The notes under the pieces: generated by a model
Seen by the model: only the letters and a program-made list of their open reading frames with translations
Told to the model about the DNA's origin: nothing
The model's database searches: none
Part shown: piece after piece, positions 33,442-42,490 of the stretch
Layout: every line of letters starts with the position of its first letter
Numbering within the stretch: position 1 is the stretch's first letter
NCBI GenBank assembly: GCA_039925145.1
Contig: JBDSZL010000061.1
Span: forward strand, 62,001-126,000
Origin: JBDSZL01 sp039925145
Lineage (GTDB): Bacteria > Acidobacteriota > Vicinamibacteria > Vicinamibacterales > SCN-69-37
Direction: 5' to 3'
DNA: 64,000 nt
Made by a program: the position numbers and the translations under genes

Positions 33442-33531
33442 TGGCGGAGGGAGAGGGATTCGAACCCCCGGAACGGTTTCCCGTTCAGCGGTTTTCAAGA
33501 CCGCCTGTTTCAACCACTCACACATCCCTCC
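33442..33531 (-). tRNA. tRNA-Ser (anticodon UGA)
   Basis: Reads on the minus strand GGAGGGA...UCCCUCC for the acceptor stem, discriminator G and an encoded CCA. The anticodon loop is CUUGAAA (anticodon UGA, serine). A long variable arm with ACGG/CCGU pairing is present, as expected of class II serine tRNAs, and the T loop reads GGUUCGAAUCC. The gene is 90 bases including CCA. Confidence 0.95.
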
Positions 33532-33532
33532 G

Positions 33533-33670
33533 TTGTTTGAATGGCGGGGACCCCGGCACCCCGCCAGGCTCGCTGCACTTGCTCCCGCGCCGTTCCGCTC
33601 GCTCCTTGTTTGGATGGCGGGGACCCCGGCACCCCGCCAGGCTCGCTGCACTTGCTTCCGCGCCGTTCCG
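33533..33670. repeat. Two direct repeats with hairpin core, between serS and tRNA-Ser
   Basis: Two copies of a roughly 65-base unit start with TTGTTTG at 33533 and at 33606 (period 73). They are nearly identical for their length, differing at one base before ATGGCGGGG and one near the end (gctccc versus gcttcc). Each holds GGCGGGG and CCCCGCC arms around a short core, able to form a strong GC hairpin. They lie between the serS 3' end and the tRNA 5' end, on the transcript that may connect them. Confidence 0.85.
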
Positions 33671-33680
33671 GCGGGCGCCG

Positions 33681-34964
33681 CTACTTCTTGTTGATCACGT
33701 CCACACCCATGTAGGGCTGCAGGGCCGCTGGAATCGTCACCGATCCATCGCGTTGCTGCCCGTTCTCGAGCAGTGCAATCAACGTGCGCCCGACCGCAAG
33801 GCCTGACCCATTCAACGTGTGGGCGAATTGCGCCTTGCCGGTGCCGTCTGGCCGATAGCGAATCTGTGCCCGCCGGGCCTGAAACGCCTCGGTGTTACTG
33901 CACGATGATATCTCGCGATATGTCTGCTGGCTGGGCAGCCACACCTCGAGGTCGTACGTCTTCACCGACGCGAAACCCATGTCGCCGGTGCAGAGCAACA
34001 TGCGCCGATACGGCAACTCCAGACGCTCGAGAATCGTCTCGGCGTCGCGGGTGAGCCTCTCGAGCTCTTCGTGCGACTGCTCGGCCGTCGTGAACTTCAC
34101 CAGCTCGACCTTGTCGAACTGGTGCTGCCGGATCAACCCTCGAACGTCCGCGCCGTAGGAGCCCGCCTCGCTGCGGAAGCAGGGCGTATAGGCCGTGTAC
34201 TTCAACGGCAGTTGTCGTCCATCCAGAATCTCTTCGCGATGCAGATTCGTGAGCGGCACTTCGGCCGTCGGAATGAGAAACAAATCCCAGTCGCCAGCAA
34301 TCCGGAACAGGTCCTGTTCGAATTTCGGCAGGTTCCCGGTGCCGGTGAGGGCGGCCGCGTTCACGAGAAACGGCGGCTCGACCTCGCGATATCCGTGTTC
34401 TCGCGTGTGGAGATCGAGCATGAAGTTGATGAGCGCACGCGCCAGCCTCGCGCCCGGGCCTGACAGAACGCAGAACCTGGCACCAGACATCCGCGCCGCG
34501 CGCTCGAAGTCGAGGATGCCGAGTTCGGTGCCGATTTCCCAATGCGGCCGGGCGTCGAAGTCGAACGTCCGCGGCGTGCCCCAACGCCTGACTTCGCGAT
34601 TGTCGGCGGCGGTGCGCCCCTCGGGCACGCTGTCATGCGGCAGGTTGGGGAGCGTCAGCAGTAGGGCCGTGCGTTGCTGCTCAATGGCATCGAGCGCGGC
34701 CTCATGCTCACGAATCTCGATCGCGCGACTCTTGTTCGTCGCAAAGATACCGCTCGGATCGCCCCCCTCTTTCTTGACGCGCGCGACAGCTTCACCCGCC
34801 GCATTCTGGTCGCGCTTGAGGTTCTCGACGACGGGAATCAGCCGCCGGCGTTCCGCGTCGAGCCGGCTGAGGTCGGCCAGCTCACGTGACGGGTCGAGTC
34901 CGCGCTGGCGAAGACGCCTTTCTACCTCTGGCAGCTGATCCTTGACGTAGGCAGGGTCGAGCAT
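33681..34964 (-). CDS. serS: Seryl-tRNA synthetase
   Basis: Charges tRNA-Ser. The 427-residue protein is a class II synthetase with an N-terminal coiled-coil arm (residues about 30-100), motif 2 as FRSEAGSYGADVRGLIRQHQ and motif 3 as LNGSGLAVGRTLIALLENGQ. Length is standard. It starts at ATG 34964, directly facing galU. The tRNA-Ser(UGA) gene lies 150 bases downstream on the same strand, separated only by the GC hairpin repeats. Confidence 0.97.
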   Translation of the reverse strand: MLDPAYVKDQLPEVERRLRQRGLDPSRELADLSRLDAERRRLIPVVENLKRDQNAAGEAVARVKKEGGDPSGIFATNKSRAIEIREHEAALDAIEQQRTALLLTLPNLPHDSVPEGRTAADNREVRRWGTPRTFDFDARPHWEIGTELGILDFERAARMSGARFCVLSGPGARLARALINFMLDLHTREHGYREVEPPFLVNAAALTGTGNLPKFEQDLFRIAGDWDLFLIPTAEVPLTNLHREEILDGRQLPLKYTAYTPCFRSEAGSYGADVRGLIRQHQFDKVELVKFTTAEQSHEELERLTRDAETILERLELPYRRMLLCTGDMGFASVKTYDLEVWLPSQQTYREISSCSNTEAFQARRAQIRYRPDGTGKAQFAHTLNGSGLAVGRTLIALLENGQQRDGSVTIPAALQPYMGVDVINKK

Positions 34965-35028
34965 GGTGCTTCATGCTATACCGCGGCCTGTTGTCTGTGG
35001 GATACGATGCGGAGACGGGAGATCACAC

Positions 35029-35910
35029 GTGAACAGATCGGTTCGGAAGGCTGTATTTCCGGCGGCAGGACTCGGCACCCGCTTTCTTCCTGCCACGAAA
35101 GCCCAACCTAAAGAAATGCTGCCGCTCGTCGACAAGCCGATCATCCAGTATGGGATCGAAGAAGCGGCGGCGGCGGGTATCGAGGACATCGTCATCATCA
35201 CCGGGCGCGGCAAGAACGCGATCGAGGATCACTTCGACGTGTCGATTGAGTTGGAGTCATTCCTCGAGTCCCGCGGCAAGCGAGAGCTGGCGGCCGAAGT
35301 TCGCAACATCTCCAACCTCGTCCGGAGCGTGTCATACGTCAGGCAGGGCGAACCGTTGGGCCTCGGTCACGCCGTACTGACCGCGCGTCCGCTCGTTGGA
35401 GACACGCCGTTCGCCGTGATTCTCGCCGACGATGTGATCGACGCCGAGCCGGCGGCCCTCGCGCAAATGATCGACGTCTTCGACGAGGTCAAGGGGCCCG
35501 TGATTCTGGTGGAACGCGTGCCCAAGTCACAGATCTCGGGGTATGGCGTCATCGCCGCGGATCCGATTCGACCGGGCGTGTATCAGATTCGTGACCTGGT
35601 GGAGAAGCCGTCGCCGGAGGATGCGCCGTCAGATTTGGCGATCATCGGGCGCTACATCCTGACGCCCGATATTTTCGACGAGCTCGTTGACGAGGCGGCC
35701 TCGGTCAAATCGGGTGAAATCCAGCTGACCAATGGCCTCAAGAGACTGCTCGGGAAGCGGCCGCTCTATGCCTGTGAAGTCACCGGCGTCAGGCACGACA
35801 CCGGAAACAAGCTGGGATTTATTAAGGCAGTGATCTATTTCGCCTTGCGCCGCCCCGAGCTCGCGGGCCCGCTACGCGAGTATCTCGAAGGCGCGACGGT
35901 CGGTCTGTAG
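35029..35910 (+). CDS. galU: GalU, UTP-glucose-1-phosphate uridylyltransferase
   Basis: Makes UDP-glucose for envelope and storage sugars. From GTG 35029 (GGGAG upstream) the protein has 293 residues with the nucleotide-binding signature AVFPAAGLGTRFLPATKAQP, then EMLPLVDKPIIQYGIEEA and, later, YGVIAADPIRPGVYQIRDLV and VEKPSPEDAPSDLAIIGRYI. An earlier in-frame GTG at 34963 would add 22 unlike residues and overlap the serS start. Confidence 0.95.
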   Translation: MNRSVRKAVFPAAGLGTRFLPATKAQPKEMLPLVDKPIIQYGIEEAAAAGIEDIVIITGRGKNAIEDHFDVSIELESFLESRGKRELAAEVRNISNLVRSVSYVRQGEPLGLGHAVLTARPLVGDTPFAVILADDVIDAEPAALAQMIDVFDEVKGPVILVERVPKSQISGYGVIAADPIRPGVYQIRDLVEKPSPEDAPSDLAIIGRYILTPDIFDELVDEAASVKSGEIQLTNGLKRLLGKRPLYACEVTGVRHDTGNKLGFIKAVIYFALRRPELAGPLREYLEGATVGL

Positions 35911-35992
35911 ACTCGCTGACCAGAGCCTCGTCGCCGGCTCGGCGATCCACGGGGCAGGTGGCGGCGACAAGCGCGGCACTCGCCCGGCTGGT

Positions 35993-36412
35993 CTAAGAGC
36001 TGGACGACTTGGCAGGGGTTGCGGCCTTGCCGCTTTCCGCTGAGGATCCGGAGCCGGACGACCCGGAGTCGCTGCCTTTGTTCGAGGGGGCCGAAGAGCC
36101 GCTTCCGCTCGCCGCCGGTGCGGCGCCCGAATCCGGCTTCGGCTCACTCGTGCCCTTGTCTGCCTTGTCCCGGCTGTCTTTGTCGCTCTTCTCCGCCTTG
36201 GCAGAGGCTTTGTCGGCCTCGCTGCTGCCGCCCGACTTCGCGTAGTCGGTGACGTACCACCCCGAGCCCTTGAATTTGAACGCGGGCGAGGAGATCAGTT
36301 TGTGCACCGGTCCACCGCACGTCGGGCATTCGGATACCGGCAGATCCGAAAACTTCTGGATGCGCTCGAACCGCGCACCGCACGAATCACACTGGTACTC
36401 ATAGAGAGGCAT
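35993..36412 (-). CDS. FmdB-family zinc-ribbon protein with low-complexity tail
   Basis: A 139-residue protein whose first 55 residues are an FmdB-type zinc ribbon: MPLYEYQCDSCGARFERIQK with two CxxC pairs (C8, C11 and later CPTCGG). The remaining 80 residues are Ser/Gly/Lys/Ala-rich and probably disordered. FmdB-type proteins are small, and their function is unclear. Start ATG 36412. A short inverted repeat TCGCCG/CGGCGA (35931-35945) lies between its 3' end and galU. Confidence 0.88.
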   Translation of the reverse strand: MPLYEYQCDSCGARFERIQKFSDLPVSECPTCGGPVHKLISSPAFKFKGSGWYVTDYAKSGGSSEADKASAKAEKSDKDSRDKADKGTSEPKPDSGAAPAASGSGSSAPSNKGSDSGSSGSGSSAESGKAATPAKSSSS

Positions 36413-36462
36413 GGCAACCCTCCGGCGAACACATCATTATAGACAATCTCCTCTTGCCCCCG

Positions 36463-37299
36463 ATGCCAGGCACCCTCTTCGTCGTCGCAACACCTATCGG
36501 CAACCTCGAAGACCTCACATTCAGGGCGCTACGCACCTTGCGTGAAGTGGACGTCATCGCGGCCGAAGACACGAGACGCACGAGCAAGCTTCTGGCGCAC
36601 TACGAAATTCGGAAGCCGCTCGTGAGTCTCAGGGAACACAACGAGGCCGTGGAGGCGCCAAGACTGGTGCAGCGGATCCGCGACGGGATCGCCGTGGCCC
36701 TTGTCACCGATGCCGGGACGCCTGGCATTTCGGACCCGGGCGCGCGGCTGGTTCGAGGCGCCCAGGAGGCCGGTCTCCGGATCGTTCCGATCGCCGGTCC
36801 AAGTGCGGTCACCGCGGCGCTGTCGGTCTCAGGGTTCAGCGCGGACCGGTTTACCTTTCTTGGCTTTCCGCCGCCCTCCGGCGCCGCCCGCGAGCGCTGG
36901 TTCGACGACTTGGCTGAAGAACCCGGGGTGGTCGTCCTATTTGAATCACCCCACCGCGTAGCTAGAACTCTTGAGGAATTACGAATGGTCAATCGACCAA
37001 TTGTTGTACTTCGCGAGGGCACTAAGCTTAACGAGGAATTGGTCGTATCGCCAACTGAAGTCCGCGAGCAGGGGGAATTCACCTTCGTGGTTGGGAGCGC
37101 ACCCTCGGCGGTTAAACGGGAGCTCGACCCCGAGATCTGTCTCGAGCTGTTCGATCGCTTCACCAGACTGGCCGGATTTGACGAGGTCGACGCCGGAAAG
37201 CTGACAGCCGCCCTGCTCGACGTGCCTCCGGCCACGATGAAGCGCACCTTGAAAAAGGCGAAAATTGCGGCAAAACGACTGGCCGACCCGGCTTCTTGA
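36463..37299 (+). CDS. rsmI: RsmI, 16S rRNA 2'-O-methyltransferase (C1402)
   Basis: A 278-residue tetrapyrrole-methylase-fold enzyme that methylates the ribose of C1402 in the ribosomal P site. Signatures: LFVVATPIGNLEDLTFRALR, AAEDTRRTSKLLAHYEI, LVTDAGTPGISDPGARLV, and LFESPHRVARTLEEL. The start is set at ATG 36463; a TTG at 36454 would add three residues. It overlaps nothing and stands divergent from fmdB. Confidence 0.95.
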   Translation: MPGTLFVVATPIGNLEDLTFRALRTLREVDVIAAEDTRRTSKLLAHYEIRKPLVSLREHNEAVEAPRLVQRIRDGIAVALVTDAGTPGISDPGARLVRGAQEAGLRIVPIAGPSAVTAALSVSGFSADRFTFLGFPPPSGAARERWFDDLAEEPGVVVLFESPHRVARTLEELRMVNRPIVVLREGTKLNEELVVSPTEVREQGEFTFVVGSAPSAVKRELDPEICLELFDRFTRLAGFDEVDAGKLTAALLDVPPATMKRTLKKAKIAAKRLADPAS

Positions 37300-37367
37300 C
37301 CGCTTGGGCTCAGTTTGCTAACGTCTGTCGCACTCCCCTTCCCCCAGAATATTGGAGGCCTTCCCGG

Positions 37368-38036
37368 ATGGCCAGACGTGTTCAGACTCGAACTTCTCGC
37401 CCGGCTCAGGTAACAGCGCCATCCGTTGCGAAAAACCACGGCACCAAGTCGGCGCGTCGGTCCGCCGCGCCGTCGGTGTGGCCGAAGGCGCCGGTTCAGG
37501 GGCCCCTCGGCCCTGCACCAGACGCCGTCGCGGCGTTCGAGACCGCGATCGGGGACCTCCAAAGACACCGATACCAGGACGCCGCCAAGCGGTTCAAACT
37601 CCTGTTGACGGCATTTCCCGCCGAACAAGCGCTACTTGATCGGGTTCGCGTGTACCTGAGCCTCTGCGAGCGCGAACAGCAGCGTCGCCCACCCGCCCCC
37701 AAGACGATCGAGGAGCGTCTCACGCTGGCCACCGCCGCGTTGAACAATGGCGACGACGCAACGGCCGAGCGGTTGGCGAGTGGAGTGCTGACCGAAACCC
37801 CCGACCACGACCTTGCGCTGTACCTGCTCGCCGCCGTGTGCGCCCGACGTGGAGAGACCGACGGGGCCCTTGCCCGCCTCGAGCGAGCGATGGCGGTCAG
37901 CCCTGATGTGCGTGCGCAGGCGCGGCACGATGTCGACTTCGACGTCCTTCGCAGCCTGTCCGCTTTCCAGCAATTGCTGGATGCGCCGCACACCCTCGCG
38001 GGAGGAAACCGACGCGGCAAGCGCCCGGTCCGATAG
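37368..38036 (+). CDS. TPR-like hypothetical protein
   Basis: A 222-residue protein with a basic, Ala/Pro-rich N-terminus (residues 1-45, no signal peptide) and helical repeats from about residue 55 that look like tetratricopeptide repeats: AIGDLQRHRYQDAAKRFKLL, then ALNNGDDATAERLASGVL and AAVCARRGETDGALARLERA. ATG 37368 is chosen because TGGAGG lies nine bases upstream. TPR proteins act as scaffolds; no partner can be named. It sits between rsmI and glmU. Confidence 0.7.
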   Translation: MARRVQTRTSRPAQVTAPSVAKNHGTKSARRSAAPSVWPKAPVQGPLGPAPDAVAAFETAIGDLQRHRYQDAAKRFKLLLTAFPAEQALLDRVRVYLSLCEREQQRRPPAPKTIEERLTLATAALNNGDDATAERLASGVLTETPDHDLALYLLAAVCARRGETDGALARLERAMAVSPDVRAQARHDVDFDVLRSLSAFQQLLDAPHTLAGGNRRGKRPVR

Positions 38037-38084
38037 AATCGTCTGGACGCCCCCGCGCACCCTGCTGCGGGGCGCTCTCGTTGC

Positions 38085-39479
38085 ATGACTGATCTTCACG
38101 TCGTTATCCTGGCGGCCGGCAAAGGCACGCGCATGAAATCGGGCCGGCCCAAGGTCCTCCACGAGCTGGCCGGCAGCACTCTAATCGATCACGTGCTCGA
38201 CACCGCGGCCGCCCTCGGCGCGAAATCGACCGTGTTGGTGGTTGGACACGAGGCAGAACTGGTCCGCCAGTCACTCTCCGCCCGCCCCGGGCTCGACTTC
38301 GTGATTCAGTCGCCGCAACTGGGCACCGGCCATGCGCTGTTGCAGACCGCGGCCCTGCTCGAGAGCAAGCCCGGCACGGTCCTGTTGCTCTACGCCGACG
38401 TCCCGCTCCTCCAGTCGAATACGCTGGTGCGCCTGCTCGAGCAGCACACCAACCAGCGTGCCGCCGCCACCATTCTGACGGTCGAGGCGCCCGATCCCGA
38501 CGGGTATGGGCGCATCGTTCGTGACCACTCAGGCGCCGTGGTGCGCATCGTCGAAGACCGTGATGCCTCTGTCGCCGAGCGTGCCATTCATGAAATCAAC
38601 AGCGGCATCTATGCACTCGACCTCCCTCCCCTGTTCGACGCACTCCGCAGTCTGGCGACCGACAACGCACAAGGCGAGTACTACCTGACCGACCTGGTCG
38701 CGCTCTACCATCATCAGCAGCTGACGATCGACACTCTCTGCTTCGAGAATCCCGAAGAGCTTCGCGGTGTCAATACGCGCGTCGACCTGGCCGAGCTGGG
38801 CCGCGCCCTGCTCGATCGTAAACGTCGCTCGCTCATGCTCGGTGGGGTGACGCTCGAAGATCCGTCCACGACGTACGTCGAGGCCGGGGTCCTTGTGGGC
38901 GAAGACACCATTATCGGACCGGGCGTGAGGCTGACTGGCCGCACGAGCATCGGGGCGCGCTGCCGAATCCACGCCGGCTCACGGATCACGAGCTCCACGC
39001 TGGGCGACGACGTGACGGTTCTGGACCACTGCGTCGTCGTCGAGTCTGCCGTGGAGGCACACGCGTCGATCGGCCCCTTCGCTCATCTGCGCCCGGGATC
39101 GGACGTGGGTGCGCAAGCGCGGGTTGGCAACTTCGTCGAGCTCAAGAAGACTCGGCTGGGGCCGCGCTCGAAGGCGAATCACCTCGCCTATCTGGGCGAC
39201 GCCACCATCGGTGCAGATGTGAACATTGGGGCTGGGGTCATTACCTGCAACTACGATGGCGTGCAAAAGCACCATACGCTCATCGACGACGGCGTCTTCA
39301 TCGGCAGCGATTCCCAACTGATTGCGCCTGTGACAATCGGCAAGGAAGCGTACGTCGGCGCCGGATCGTCAATTACGGAGAACGTTCCTCCCGGTGGTCT
39401 GGCTGTCGCGCGAGCACGGCAGACGAACAAAGAAGGCTGGGCGGCGAGCCGTCGGCGCGCGCACCAGAAGAAGGACTAG
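38085..39479 (+). CDS. glmU: GlmU, bifunctional UDP-GlcNAc enzyme
   Basis: Makes UDP-N-acetylglucosamine for peptidoglycan and lipid A. The 464-residue length fits. The N-terminal uridyltransferase holds VVILAAGKGTRMKSGRPKVL and VLLLYADVPLL; the C-terminal acetyltransferase is a left-handed beta helix with GPFAHLRPGSDVGAQARVGN, TCNYDGVQKHHTLIDDGVF and a final IGSDSQLIAPV. It is followed by glmS five bases later, so the two enzymes of the hexosamine route are coupled. Confidence 0.96.
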   Translation: MTDLHVVILAAGKGTRMKSGRPKVLHELAGSTLIDHVLDTAAALGAKSTVLVVGHEAELVRQSLSARPGLDFVIQSPQLGTGHALLQTAALLESKPGTVLLLYADVPLLQSNTLVRLLEQHTNQRAAATILTVEAPDPDGYGRIVRDHSGAVVRIVEDRDASVAERAIHEINSGIYALDLPPLFDALRSLATDNAQGEYYLTDLVALYHHQQLTIDTLCFENPEELRGVNTRVDLAELGRALLDRKRRSLMLGGVTLEDPSTTYVEAGVLVGEDTIIGPGVRLTGRTSIGARCRIHAGSRITSSTLGDDVTVLDHCVVVESAVEAHASIGPFAHLRPGSDVGAQARVGNFVELKKTRLGPRSKANHLAYLGDATIGADVNIGAGVITCNYDGVQKHHTLIDDGVFIGSDSQLIAPVTIGKEAYVGAGSSITENVPPGGLAVARARQTNKEGWAASRRRAHQKKD

Positions 39480-39483
39480 CGCA

Positions 39484-41331
39484 ATGTGCGGCATCGTGGG
39501 CTACATCGGCGAGAAGCCTCTGCTTCCCATCCTGATCGACGGCCTGCGCCGGCTCGAGTACCGCGGTTACGACTCTGCCGGCGTCGCGGTCGTCCGCAAC
39601 GGCGTCATGGAGCTGCGGCGCAGTGCCGGCAAGCTGGCGCGCCTCGAAGACCTCCTGGTCGAGCAGCCGCTCGACGGCGAATTCGGGATCGGTCATACGC
39701 GTTGGGCCACACATGGCCGCCCATCGGAAGAAAACGCCCATCCGCACCGCGACTGCACGGGTCGAATCGTGGTGGTCCAGAACGGCATCATCGAAAACTA
39801 TCTCGAGTTGAAGCACGAGCTCATGGCCGAAGGGCACAAGTTCGTGACGGAAACCGACACTGAAGTCGTTGCGCATCTACTCGAGAAGGTGGCGGGGCCA
39901 GACGGCCTGGTGCCGATGATCCGCCGGGCGCTCGAGCGACTCCGGGGGCTGTTTGCCCTTGTCGTGATCTCTGCTGATGAGCCAGACACTATCGTGGCCA
40001 TCCGGAATGGTCCGCCCGTTGTCATTGGTCTCGGCGATGGCGAGTATTTCGTCGCCTCTGACATTCCCGCGATCCTCGCGCATACGCGCGAAGTCGTCTT
40101 TCTCGACGACCGAGAGGTTGCGGTGTTGACGCGCGGCGGGGTCGTGTTCTCCGGGTTCGATGGCGAGGCGCATTCCAAATCGCCTCAGCACATCAGCTGG
40201 GATCCGATCATGGCGGAGAAGGCCGGCTATCGGCACTTCATGCTCAAGGAAATCCACGAGCAGCCCTGGGCGGTGCGGGAGACGGTACTCGGTCGCACCT
40301 CGCTCGAGTCGGGCCGCACCTTTCTGGAGGAGATGAAGCTCGACGACGCGACGCTGGCGGGCATCGACCGCATCGTCATCCTCGCGTGCGGAACGTCGTG
40401 GCATGCGGGGCTCGTCGGAAAGTTCCTCATCGAGGAGCTCGCGAGGCTGCCCGTCGAGGTCGACTACGGCTCAGAATTCCGCTACCGCCGGCCTATCGTC
40501 GACGCCAAGACGCTCGCGGTGGCGATTACGCAGTCGGGTGAGACGGCAGATACCCTGGGTTCACTCCGCGAGGCGCGCCGGCTCGGTGCGCGAAGTATTG
40601 CCATCTGCAACGTGGTCGGCAGCATGGCCACACGCGAGTCCGAAGGCACGATCTACACGCATGCGGGTCCTGAAATTGGCGTGGCGTCGACCAAGGCGTT
40701 CACAGCGCAGCTCGTCGCGTTGCACCTGCTGGCGTTGGCGCTGGCGCAGGCGCGTCAATCCGTCAGTCTCGATACGATACGCACGCTCATTCGTGAGCTC
40801 GACCAGCTCCCCTTGCGAATCGAAGAGGCTCTCCAGACCAACGACGCTATCGAGGAGCTCTCGGCCACCGTTCAACATCAGCGCGATTGCCTGTACCTGG
40901 GGCGCGGGATCAACTACCCGATTGCTCTCGAAGGGGCGCTCAAGCTCAAGGAGATCTCTTACATTCACGCCGAAGGGTATCCGGCCGGTGAGATGAAGCA
41001 CGGGCCGATCGCGCTTATCGAGGACGACCTTCCTGTCGTCGTGCTCGCAGGCGACGATGGGCTGTTCGAGAAAGTCATCGGGAACATTCAGGAGGCAAAG
41101 GCGCGCGGGGGCCGCATCGTTGTAATTACCCCGGCCTCGAAGGTGCGCGTCTTCGAGCACATCCTCACCAAGGGTCACGATGTCGTGTTGCCGGTGCCCG
41201 ACGCCCACCCGCTCGTGACACCGATTCTGATGACAATCCCGGTTCAGCTGCTGGCGTATCACGTCGCGGTGCGCCGCGGGTGCGACGTCGACCAGCCCAG
41301 AAACCTGGCGAAGAGCGTTACGGTCGAGTAG
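39484..41331 (+). CDS. glmS: GlmS, glucosamine-6-phosphate synthase
   Basis: Converts fructose-6-phosphate and glutamine to glucosamine-6-phosphate. From ATG 39484 the 615-residue protein begins MCGIVGYIGEKPLLP, with catalytic Cys2 exposed after Met removal, then the glutaminase core RRLEYRGYDSAGVAV and HTRWATHGRPSEENAHPH. Two SIS domains follow (ILACGTSWHAGLVGK, AITQSGETADTL, and later YLGRGINYPIALEGALKLKE) and the C-terminal RNLAKSVTVE is standard. Its 3' end overlaps leuA by 14 bases, tail to tail. No glmS ribozyme-like leader is possible here because the gap to glmU is four bases. Confidence 0.97.
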   Translation: MCGIVGYIGEKPLLPILIDGLRRLEYRGYDSAGVAVVRNGVMELRRSAGKLARLEDLLVEQPLDGEFGIGHTRWATHGRPSEENAHPHRDCTGRIVVVQNGIIENYLELKHELMAEGHKFVTETDTEVVAHLLEKVAGPDGLVPMIRRALERLRGLFALVVISADEPDTIVAIRNGPPVVIGLGDGEYFVASDIPAILAHTREVVFLDDREVAVLTRGGVVFSGFDGEAHSKSPQHISWDPIMAEKAGYRHFMLKEIHEQPWAVRETVLGRTSLESGRTFLEEMKLDDATLAGIDRIVILACGTSWHAGLVGKFLIEELARLPVEVDYGSEFRYRRPIVDAKTLAVAITQSGETADTLGSLREARRLGARSIAICNVVGSMATRESEGTIYTHAGPEIGVASTKAFTAQLVALHLLALALAQARQSVSLDTIRTLIRELDQLPLRIEEALQTNDAIEELSATVQHQRDCLYLGRGINYPIALEGALKLKEISYIHAEGYPAGEMKHGPIALIEDDLPVVVLAGDDGLFEKVIGNIQEAKARGGRIVVITPASKVRVFEHILTKGHDVVLPVPDAHPLVTPILMTIPVQLLAYHVAVRRGCDVDQPRNLAKSVTVE

Positions 41332-42490
41332 ACCCGACCCCACACACCGATGTCGCGATGCCGAGCAGGTCGGTATCGGCGATGTGCTTCTGCTGATCGG
41401 CCAGTGTCGTCATCCGGCGATAGACCTCGTCGAGATCCCTTCGCGACAGCACCAGTCCCAGCCGCTCGCACGCCTTCTGCACGGCATGCCGACCGGAGTG
41501 CTTCCCGAGCACCAGTGACGTCTGCGGAGCGCCGACATCCTCGGGCCGCATGATTTCGTACGTGCGACGGTCCTTCAGCATGCCGTCCTGATGAATGCCG
41601 GCTTCGTGCGCGAACGCATTGCGACCGACAATCGCCTTGTTGGCCTGCACACGTTCGCCGGTGATTTCGGTCAGCATCTGGCTGGTTGCGAAGAGTTCCT
41701 CTGTGATGACGCGCGTCTCGACCGGCACGAGATCGGGCCTGACATGGGTGATCATCACGAGCTCTTCGAGTGAAGCGTTGCCCGCACGCTCTCCAATGCC
41801 GTTGATGGTGCACTCCACCTGTCGCACGCCAGCACCGATGGCAGCCATCGTGTTGGCAACGGCCAGTCCCAGATCGTCGTGGCAATGCGCACTGAAAATG
41901 GCCTTGTCTGCGTTCGGAACGCGGCCGATGATCGCGCGGAAGAACGCGCCGATTTCGTCCGGCGTCGAGTAGCCCACGGTGTCTGGAAGATTCACCGTCG
42001 TGGCGCCGGCCCTGATGACGGCTTCGACGACAGAGCACAAAAAGTCGGGATCGCTTCGCGTCGCATCCTCAGCCGAGAACTCCACATCGTCGGTGTGCTG
42101 TCGCGCGCGCTTCACGGCGTCCACTGCGCGTTCGAGACAGGTTTCACGGCTCATGCGGAGCTTACAGGCGAGGTGAAGGTCTGATGTGGCGATGAAGGTG
42201 TGAATCCGTCCTCGTCGCGCAGGAGCAATGGCGGCGGCCGCGCGGTCGACGTCGCCCGGCGCGCAGCGTGCCAACGCTGCAACGACGGGCCTCGTAACCG
42301 CCTCGGCTACGCGCCGAACCGACTCCGCATCGTCGTCCGACGAAATCGGGAACCCCGCCTCGATGATGTCGACGCCGAGCCGCTCGAGCTGACGGGCCAG
42401 GCGGACCTTCTCCTCGACCCGCATCGAAAAGCCCGGGGCCTGCTCGCCGTCTCTCAGAGTGGTGTCGAAAATGACCAGGTGATCAGCCAT
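41318..42490 (-). CDS. leuA: 2-isopropylmalate synthase, short form without regulatory domain
   Basis: Condenses acetyl-CoA with 2-oxoisovalerate, the first leucine-specific step. The 390-residue protein has the HMGL-type TIM barrel with TTLRDGEQAPGFSM, metal site HCHDDLGLAVANTMAA and GIGERAGNASLEELVM. It ends at DLLGIATSVCGVGSTRP, so the roughly 120-residue LeuA allosteric domain that binds leucine is absent; family members of this length exist and homocitrate or citramalate synthases look similar. leuC and leuD nearby favour LeuA. The 3' end overlaps glmS. Confidence 0.85.
   Translation of the reverse strand: MADHLVIFDTTLRDGEQAPGFSMRVEEKVRLARQLERLGVDIIEAGFPISSDDDAESVRRVAEAVTRPVVAALARCAPGDVDRAAAAIAPARRGRIHTFIATSDLHLACKLRMSRETCLERAVDAVKRARQHTDDVEFSAEDATRSDPDFLCSVVEAVIRAGATTVNLPDTVGYSTPDEIGAFFRAIIGRVPNADKAIFSAHCHDDLGLAVANTMAAIGAGVRQVECTINGIGERAGNASLEELVMITHVRPDLVPVETRVITEELFATSQMLTEITGERVQANKAIVGRNAFAHEAGIHQDGMLKDRRTYEIMRPEDVGAPQTSLVLGKHSGRHAVQKACERLGLVLSRRDLDEVYRRMTTLADQQKHIADTDLLGIATSVCGVGSTRP

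Noticed and set aside
33442..33670. tRNA-Ser as an integration (att) site
   Set aside because: There is no integrase, and neighbours on both sides are housekeeping genes.
41318..41340. leuA truncated by frameshift
   Set aside because: I looked for the regulatory domain beyond the stop; the region is the 3' end of glmS on the other strand and no LeuA-dimer-domain sequence is present in any frame.
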